From Synaphobranchus kaupii (taxonomy: Eukaryota; Chordata; Actinopteri; Anguilliformes; Synaphobranchidae), in assembly GCA_029718625.1 (NCBI GenBank), contig CM056377.1, positions 100,335,743 to 100,399,742 of the forward strand: a stretch of 64,000 nt of DNA. The letters run 5' to 3'. Shown here piece by piece: positions 56,011 to 64,000 of this stretch (positions within the stretch are counted from its first letter, which is position 1; the number at the start of each line of letters is the position of its first letter). Below the pieces are notes generated by a model. It saw only the letters and a program-made list of their open reading frames with translations. It ran no database searches and had not been told where the DNA came from. Made by a program: the position numbers and the translations under genes.

Positions 56011-57786
56011 AAGCGTGTCATCACAAGGATCCAACAGCGCAAATCAAAAGAGGCCATAGCGGGGGAACTCGCCCCCCCCCCCACCCGGCATTTTCGCCGC
56101 GGACGAAAGGGAGGGGGAGCCGGGAGGGAGCGAGAGGGAGAGAGGGAGGGGGGGGGTTGAAAGGTTCTACTGAAGATTAAAAGGCTTCCAGGAGTAAACT
56201 GAAGACTGCAGGCTCCGTGAGGAGAGGCGGAGGAAGCGGAGAACAAGGGAATAAAGAACAGCCGGGGAAACTGCAGTCGGGAGCGGCGGTCATGAGCACA
56301 GCAGAGGCCAGAGATATGACGGGCCCTGTGAAGACACACATCTCAGGAGGAGAGCGCTGCTGGATCAACAGAAAAGCCACTGCCACAGGCTCAGGTTCTC
56401 CCTTTCAAAAAGAAAACCCCCCGATGTCCAAGGAGTCCACTGGCAGTGCAGCGACCCGTTCCTCCTGAAAAGCCAAACTTGTGCTGCAGTGCCAAACAGT
56501 GTGATGTCGGGCGAGTGTTCTGCACGCAGTCAGCACAGTACAGGAAAGAACGGAAAAGTACCTCCCAGACAAAGGGAGCAGCGATGAGCGATGAGCTTTT
56601 ACTAAGAGCGGTACGAGCAGGTTAAATCCACGTGCTTCAAAACCAAACAAATAAGTGGTGACAGTTAGATTTACCTCAGAAGCGCGCTGGATTTCAAATG
56701 AATAAAGGCAAGACATTTTCAAACACACAGGCAAGGGCGCCGACTCAAAAAGGTTAATCTCCCGTGAACCCCCCCCCCACCCCCAAGATTTCCAGGCACT
56801 TCCCCTCTCTACATGCTTTTTTTGTTCGCGACTTCAATGACTCAGAAATGCCTGTGTGAGGAGACGAGGAGAGCTGAACCACAAAGGAACCTTCAGATTC
56901 ACAGGTGCTGAGCTCTACAGCAGTGCTCTGTTAGGCCCGGCTTGTCAGGGGAGAGGGAAGGGGTTGTCGAGGCACAAAAAGAGACCTACAGCTTTTCTCC
57001 AGTGCCCATTTGTTTCAGCAATATGTCACGTAACATGCTGTAGCTATGACCACTGCCGTATACCTCCACCACAGACAATTATGTAAGTACTCAAAGGCCA
57101 AGATGTGGTTCAATTCTGAAATCCAGAGACACGGCATTCAGAGAAAGGACTCAGACCCAATTATTTGTTACATGTCTCATCTGACCGTATCAAATGTGTG
57201 ACCAGCACTGTCAAAGTAATCACACTGTGGCCATAAGCACGTATCTAATAGTCTGACTGTATCAGTTGTGATCATGCCATAACGAATGTAACAGATCAGC
57301 AGCTTTTCCTTATCTTTGACTGATGTTAAATATACTTCAAAAGAATATTGCATTCCCTCTCATTTAAATCAATAGAAATCGATTCAGTAAAATATCTGAG
57401 TCATAATTACTTTTTTCCCCCTGACAGTGTTTGCCGTAAGGTTTTGCACACCCCACAAAAATTGTGATTGTTGTTGTTCAGCTGAATACATAATCAAATA
57501 GTTTGCGTAAGGATTTTTCAGAGCATAACTGTATTAGCATTGGAGGCTTTCTAATTAGATTGGAAACAAAAGAGCTTTTGTTAAATGTTGACGGAATATA
57601 GCAGGAGTGATGGGGAAGGCAGATGGCTGATTACCATGCATGGAGACGAAGAAAATCAATCATATATATAAAATTAGTTTTGGTTAAGGCCATGCCCCCT
57701 TCCCCCTCTCTTGGTCCTGAACGGATGTCTGCTCTCATAATTACTCTGGGGCACACTGTGGAAATTGAGAGAGAGGGGAGTGGGAG

Positions 57787-58868
57787 TATACTGACAGGTG
57801 TGTGAGAGAGTGGGACTATTGTCACCGGTGTGAGTGAGTGGGAGTATTCTGACAGGTGTGTGAGAGAGAGGGACTATTCTGACAGGTGTGTGAGAGAGGG
57901 GGAGTATTCTGACAGGTGTGTGAGAGTGGGAGTATACCGACAGGTGTGGGAGAGTGGGAGTATTCTGACAGGTGTGTGAGAGTGGGAGTATACCGACAGG
58001 TGTGAGAGAGAGTAGAAGTATTCTGACAGGTGTGGGAGAGAGTAGGAGTATTCTGACAGGTGTGGGAGAGTGGGACTGTTCTGACAGGTGTGAGAGAGTG
58101 GGACTGTTCTGACACGTGTGAGAGAGTGGGACTGTTCTGACAGGTGTGGGAGAGTGGGACTGTTCTGACAGGTGTGAGAGAGTGGGAGTATACTGACAGG
58201 TGTGGGAGAGTGGGAGTATTCTGACAGGTGTGGGAGAGTGGGAGTATACTGACAGGTGTGAGAGAGAGTGGGACTATTCTGACAGGTGTGAGAGAGAGTG
58301 GGACTATTCTGACAGGTGTGTGAGAGTGGGAGTATTCTGACAGGAGTGGGAGTATGCTGACAGGTGTGGGAGAGTGGGACTATTCTGACAAGAGTGATAG
58401 AGTGGGAGTATTCTGACAGGTATGGGAGAGTGGGAGTATACTGACAGGTGTGGGAGAGAGGGAGTATTCTGACAGGTGTGGGGGTATTCTGACAGGTGTG
58501 AGAGAGAGTGGGAGTATGCTGACAGGTGTGGGGGAGTGGGAGTATTCTGACAGGTGTGAGAGAGAATAGGGGTATTCTGACAGGTATGGGGGAGTGGGAC
58601 TATTCTGACAGGTGTGATAGAGTGGGAGTATTCTGACAGGTGTGAGAGAGAGTGGGAGTATGCTGACAGGTATGGGGGAGTGGGACTATTCTGACAGGTG
58701 TGATAGAGTGGGAGTATTCTGACAGGTGTGATAGAGTGGGAGTATTCTGACAGGTGTGAGAGAGAATGGGGGTATTCTGACAGGTATGGGGGAGTGGGAC
58801 TATTCTGACAGGTGTGATAGAGTGGGAGTATTCTGACAGGACTGGGAGAGTGGGACTATTCTGACAGG
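57787..58868. repeat. Minisatellite, ~28-32-bp units, about 36-38 copies
   Basis: The unit is built from CTGACAGGTGTGAGAGAG plus TGGGAGTATT, with variants (GGGAGAG, GATAGAG, GACTATT, GACTGTT). Many units are about 28-32 bp, so frames remain open for long stretches on the minus strand, giving a meaningless SHTCQNTPTL repeat. Unit variants form a second-order pattern at about 58540-58830 (GGGGGAGTGGGACTATT then GATAGAG), which suggests later block duplications. Confidence 0.92.
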
Positions 58869-60639
58869 TGGTAGGAAACAGCATCAGGTGCTATTGGGGG
58901 CCTGGTAGGAGCCCCTCCAGCTGGCCTGCTGCTCCTCATTACTGAAGGCACGTGCCCTGGAGCAACCTGGTGGTTGAGCCTCCCACTGATAGACCTGCTG
59001 TGTGACATCTGTCTGTGAGTGCTGACCTCCATCGATTTATTACACATTCAGACAGTGAAACCCCCCCCACCCCCGTCTCCGCCGACCCCTCCCTTACTGC
59101 CCGTCTGCCCCACTAAATCTCCCTGATGGGTCAACATTTTAATCACATCACTCTGTGTCATGTGTACACCCCCCCACAACCCCCCCTTCTCCCTCCACCT
59201 CCTGCCCCGGTGTCAGACTGGGATGTAAGCGATACTGCAGGCCCATTACCCTTCCCTGGGTCAGCTCCATCACTGCCACAGGAAGAGACCGCCTCGCAAG
59301 GCCCTGCCCCCCCAATGTGAAAATGCCATTTAAGGCGCTCCCTGCCATCCCCTGTGCGCACTACGCCCAAGAATGGAACTTATAAAGGACCAATCTCATT
59401 GGCCGCGGAGCACCAGAGAGCCGGAGCTCCCCAGTGGCTGAGCGACTGTAGCGCCTCCTCATGCTGTGGAGTCATTCGCTGGGTTTTCATAGCGCAGCTC
59501 TGCACATCGCCATCAGCTCTGCATTCCAAAAACAGAACGCCTCATACCAGTTTCACTAAATGTTAATATGCAGCATGGTGTTAAAATTACCACATTAAAA
59601 CCTCGCAATATAAGATAAAGCGCCCGTTTCACATGGCTTAAATAGCAATTGAAATCACGGCTGAAAACAAATCATTCATGTGACCACTAAGCAACCATTA
59701 AACGGCCAGAGTGAGTGCTTTCCTTGGGGAAATGATTTGATGGAGATATGATTGCATGTGTTTTAACCTTGATGCATAATGACTGCGTGTGCTTAATCAT
59801 CACTGTGCTGTTATCTGCATGAATCCTTTTTAATGTTACCTGCCCAGGGTCTAGAGATGAAATTTAGCTTGACATATAATTCTGTCAAGCTACACAAATA
59901 AACAAATAAATAAAAAAACATAGAAATAGTTTTTTTTTACAACATTAAAAAGATATCAGACTAAGAAAATGACAAAAATGTTCTTGATTGACATTTATGG
60001 GGGAGCTATGATTTAAAGTGTTAACCCAAAGACAATAGAATTTACATTACGCTATTTTACCTTCATGAAGACAAAAGGCATCAAGGTATGAAAGGATTAA
60101 AAAGTACCAAAGAATCCGAAATGACTCTAACCTCCATTTCACATATAAAGCTAATCCTGAATAATGAACAATGACTTACTCTAATGGAATAGGCAAGTAT
60201 TGATCCTGCTATAAAAGTACATGCAAAACAATTTTGCTTTTAGTAAAAAGAAAAAAAGAAAAGAAAAACACTGCGCTGCAATCATGGTTTCTAATGATCA
60301 CAGTGTGCGCCGTAAAACATGACAAATTGCTGGCAGCTTTATTTATCGAAAGGAATGATAATAAAATCAGCGCGCAGACGGCGACGCGAGCGACAAAGCC
60401 AAAGCCCGGAGACAAAGGCGGGCTCACATTTTCCCTGCAGACAAAAAGGAATTAATTTCAACTTACAATTACCTGCCATGGGAAAGGAGCACAGCGCACA
60501 AAGCATTAACAGTCTCAAAGGGAGGCCGGTAAAATTTAACCAAAAAAAAAACACAACCTGCTGCCTTGACTCGCCAGGAGATTTCAGCGACAACAAAATG
60601 TAATTATTTTCTGTGGGGGGGAAAATGGCGTCTCTCCAA

Positions 60640-60920
60640 GCAAGAAGGGGCCGTTCCGCGACGTCGACGGCGCGCGAGGCGATCTGAACGTTGCGCTTTT
60701 TCGCCCGTCCTTTCGGCGCGCCCGGCTTCGTTCGGACCGCCGCGCGCCCGCTCCCCTCCCCTCTTTGTCCGCGCGGGTGTATTTTTACACCTGATTCTGC
60801 AGCGACGGCACTCTGCCCGCCCGGGAGTCATTGCTCACTGCCAGGGCAGGGGAGCTCATCGCCGCTCCCGGTCGCACGGAAGCCGCTGACGTGCCGGGGC
60901 GCGCCGCGCTCTCGGCCCTG
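60640..60920. promoter_or_regulatory. GC/CpG-rich block (putative CpG island)
   Basis: There are many CpG in CCGTTCCGCGACGTCGACGG, CGCGCGAGGCG, CGGCGCGCCCGG and CGCCGCGCGCCCG. This is the most CpG-dense part of the right 10 kb. It lies upstream of LA2 and could be an alternative promoter or enhancer for lrp8. No first exon with a signal peptide was found on the minus strand. Confidence 0.4.
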
Positions 60921-63900
60921 ATCTATTAACCATTCATGGAAACTGGCACTTTCCACCGGCCGTTCTGCGTCTGCCGTTGGCGTTGTTGTTGCCGCTGTGG
61001 TTATTGTTGCCGTAGACGCGCACGGGGAGCAAAAATAAATGTACCCAGACCTTATGGAGCCCTGCTTTTTCACAAACAGAGGACCGGTCTCTTAAAGCAG
61101 AAAACCCATCATCAGCAATAATATGGCAAATGTGGACAAAGTGCGGCTTTTGCCTTATTGTTAATAAGCCACCGTTTACAGCCGGCTGGGCTGTGTGACC
61201 GAAACAAGTAACAAACACAATTCAGCTGTTCTCTGTCCAAAGAGCTTAAAGTCAGTACAGACATGTCTCGCAGCTAATCCCTCACATGATTTCATGTTGT
61301 TCATTATTGACTGAGGATGAACTTACACAATAGTTAAGCTTTTTAATGGTGCTGCAAAGCCTGTATGATTTTGGGTTTCGGGGGAGATATTTGGAAAGGC
61401 ATTTGTCGCTTATTGCTGATGATCATGTAGACTGAAGTCCTTTGCTTTGCAAAGAAGCGGAAAGAGAAGAAGAAAATGAACATATCCAAGGTGGTGAGCG
61501 AGAAAATCAACACTTTGAATTTTGGCAATATATCGCAGATGACCAATGCATATGGTACAATTACAATTTAGAGATTTTTGCATTTTTCTCTGGGAGACAT
61601 ACAGCACTATGAGGTCTTTGTTGATATTCACTAGTGATATGTGATGAAAGAGGATAAAACATTAAAAGGAAAAGTTAAACACACCCACGGAGCCATTTAG
61701 AGCATAAGGGAGCAGCCATGAATGGCAGAAAGGATTTCCCTCAGGGACCTGACTACTGTTGACTGTGAGATTGTCAGGATTCAGTCTGAAAAGGTAGAGG
61801 AAAGTAAATGAGGCCTTGAGGAAGGGGAAAAAAAAAAGCAGAAACGCCATGTTTTCTTTCAGGTCCAGATTTAAAAGGGATGATCTATAGTTGCGTACTA
61901 TTGTTGGCTGATTTTAATCAGCGTGGGTATCAGAGCACGCCGGCAGAATAACAGTTCACCAACTTCCTCTCCTCGAATGTTTTCCAGTCACCTAGGCGTA
62001 TCCAAGACAACTCCAGCCATCAGAATACAAATGAATCCCCCCCCCCCCCCCCCCCCGCCGTGTCACAATGTCACACGGCGCCCGCACTCTCTGACTTCTC
62101 ATTCCCCCGCAGCTGATGAGAGAGTATGCACCAGGACTACAATAGCTGAGGTCCCGTTCCAGATGAAAATTAAATCAAAATGTATGCCACAATATAAGGT
62201 TACAAAAAGACCCATTCGCCTTCACCCTGTAGTGTATATGAAAACAGACTCAGCAGGCGCCTCCTCTCTCTGTCACCGGAGAACGGAACAAGACGGGGAC
62301 TGGAGGTGCAGCAGAATGCCAGCAGGACGAGTTGCCCTTGTGTCCCCCCGCATTGGGGCCACGAACAAAGGGCGCCTCATTGACGTCCGAGATGCAAATC
62401 GTTCATCAAAGTCTCGCAGTTCGACTCCGGTTAACAAAATTGAGAGAAAACTCCCTTTATCCCCGCTCTCTTTCTCTCTCTCGTCCCGCGTTTTCATTCT
62501 CCGTTCGGTAGGGGGCCCGGCATGAGGCCTGCCAAATTGGGCTCTGCGGCCATCAAAGGCGCCCGTAGCGAGCCGGAGCCGCTAAGATCAATGCCTCTGT
62601 CCCTAGCAGGTGAGCCGTTTTAATATTTCCACTGTCTGCCTTCCCCAGCTTTGGGAGCTTAGAGAGGGTTGAACTCTGGCTTTTAGAGATAACCGCTTTA
62701 AATACAAAATAAAATGAAAGGAAAATAACTCTGAAGCCTTTTCATTTAAAGGGCAACTAGCTTTATTCTCTGAAAAAAAAAGTTTTCGAAAACATTGAAC
62801 GCAGGGAAAAGGTTTGGCGAAAGCGCTAAGAATGCATCAATTGCCCTTCTCAGAACCATCGCCTGGTTTAGGAGATTAGCATACATACAGTCAAATATTT
62901 AACCTGAGCTTAAATTTCAAATATTCGACTGTTTTAGGAAGACATAAGAACACGTATCAAACTTCAATTAGATACATGGTCAAATAATGTGCAGTCGTGT
63001 ATGTCAAGTACTGGCCACTGCTCTGACACGACTCTTGGAACAAGCAAGAACAACCAACTCTTTTGTTGTAGTTGCAGATGAAGGATTAGAGGCAGATTAG
63101 TATTTTGCATGGACTTTGGAGCAACTGGGACCCATACACAAATAATGACACTGTCCACAGAAGAAATGGAAACTCTATTGTCAGTAAGCAGACTACTGCA
63201 TCTGCTCATCCTCTGATCATAGTTATCTCACTCAGAATTCACGCAGTTCTTTTTCCGGCTACATCAGGGAATCTCCATTGATTTCTGTTTTTAAATCCCT
63301 TCTTAAACCTTCTTTGATTTGGCATTAGATGCTTGATTCATGACTACAAATGCCCTTGGAGTATGCATCACATTTTAAGGCGTAGGAAAATAGCTTGTGA
63401 AGGCCTGGTGATAAACAGTATACCCTTCGCTTCAATAACTTAGAGAAACGGCGCTGTTCATGCATGTGTGGCGTGACTCACTCTCCTTTATGCAGGTGCG
63501 TGGCCTTCATAACATCCCTGCTTTAACACACAGCCTCTCCTTTGGCCAATCCGCTCCAAGAAAGATCGAATGTGACATTGCTTTCAATGCTTGGTTTCAT
63601 CCACAAAAAGGCCTCAACTCTTTCTTTTTTTAAAAAGTCAGTTTGTATGCCAGCTGCGTATCCATAAAGCGCAGCTGGCATAATCATTCCTCTACAATCA
63701 AGAGGAAGTTGATTGTTTTTCTCAGTGCTGCACTGCAATGGGATAAGGCCCCATTTTATCCCCCTCAGAAGGTCCGGGTCTGACTCTGGGGTGTCCGGCA
63801 CACTCCTCAGACCAAAAAGTGAAGAGCCCTGATGCCTAACCCTGGGGAGAGGGCGGTACACTGGCCCGGGTCACACTGGCCCAGGTCTCTCCCTGGGTTT

Positions 63901-64000
63901 ACGGCCACCGAGGAGCAGGAGAGAGATGGCCCGGGCCCCTGTTCCGAGCGGAAAACACTGCGTCTCTGTCCTGCGCTCCGACATGCCGGGAATGAGAAAG

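Larger units (their letters stand above)
52796..64000 (-). other. Upstream lrp8 intron (no exon recognised)
   Basis: Next to the LA2 acceptor the plus strand is GA-rich (52801-52880), a long pyrimidine tract in the transcript. Farther right are a 1.1-kb minisatellite (57787-58868), GC/CpG-rich blocks (about 55830-56010 and 60640-60920) and C-runs at about 59062, 59170 and 62038-62056. I looked for LA1 and a signal-peptide exon and saw none. If LA1 lies beyond the window, all of this is intronic. Confidence 0.6.

Noticed and set aside
55765..56034. Minus-strand frame with DPCDDTLC...GLTCSCSP resembling an EGF module
   Set aside because: It has too few cysteines, no matching splice phase or neighbouring LRP motif, and lies in GC-rich DNA; chance resemblance is more likely.
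57787..58884. Long minus-strand repeats read as protein (SHTCQNTPTL units), or a CRISPR-like array
   Set aside because: Units are contiguous, variable and near 28-32 bp with no spacers; the open frames are a by-product of unit length in a vertebrate minisatellite.

Overview
The window is vertebrate genomic DNA, most likely from a ray-finned (teleost-type) fish. It holds one recognisable protein-coding gene, spread over almost the whole window on the minus strand, with large introns full of fish-type repeats: L2-like LINE 3' ends, a tRNA-derived SINE, Tc1-like and piggyBac-like DNA elements, and a composite inverted-repeat element. No bacterial, organellar or viral coding block was recognised.

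The gene is lrp8 (apolipoprotein E receptor 2, ApoER2), a Reelin/ApoE receptor of the LDL-receptor family. Twelve exons can be delimited to the base, all with GT-AG borders and matching codon phase. From 5' to 3' (right to left) they are: LDL-A repeat 2 (52673-52795), LDL-A repeat 3 (38335-38463), EGF-A (28497-28616), calcium-binding EGF-B (28201-28326), five YWTD propeller exons (13665-13836, 10474-10701, 9397-9515, 8863-9002, 6686-6827), EGF-C (5528-5680), the Thr-rich O-glycosylation exon (4105-4416), and the exon for the first half of the transmembrane helix (765-833). The eight exons from EGF-A to EGF-C are 120, 126, 172, 228, 119, 140, 142 and 153 nt. From memory, these equal the sizes of human LDLR exons 7-14. 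Sequence motifs point to LRP8 rather than VLDLR or LDLR. The signal peptide and LDL-A1 exons (right) and the cytoplasmic NPxY exons (left) lie outside the window. The LDL-A repeats expected between LA3 and EGF-A were not found; a 500-N assembly gap (28622-29121) abuts the EGF-A acceptor and may hide them.

Layout: 1-13.8 kb is the compact 3' half of the ectodomain. 13.8-28.2 kb is a 14.4-kb intron with a LINE fragment, a Tc1-like MITE and a 6.1-kb element with ~660-bp inverted repeats. That element carries two exon-like pieces of a P2X7 C-terminal (ballast-type, Cys-rich) domain gene. 28.2-28.6 kb holds the EGF pair, and 28.6-38.3 kb an intron with the gap and DNA-transposon remnants. 38.5-52.7 kb is a 14.2-kb intron, and 52.8-64 kb an upstream intron with a 1.1-kb minisatellite and GC/CpG-rich islands.

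Points most worth a second look: (i) the 3' end of the first YWTD exon and its splice donor are tandemly repeated four times as a 36-bp unit, giving four equivalent, in-frame donors each adding 12 residues; (ii) a (TG)13-T6 tract lies just upstream of the in-frame 228-nt YWTD exon, an arrangement known from CFTR; (iii) the composite inverted-repeat element with P2X7-like exons; (iv) a long Thr-codon repeat in the O-glycosylation exon beside a (TG)n-rich donor-proximal intron.
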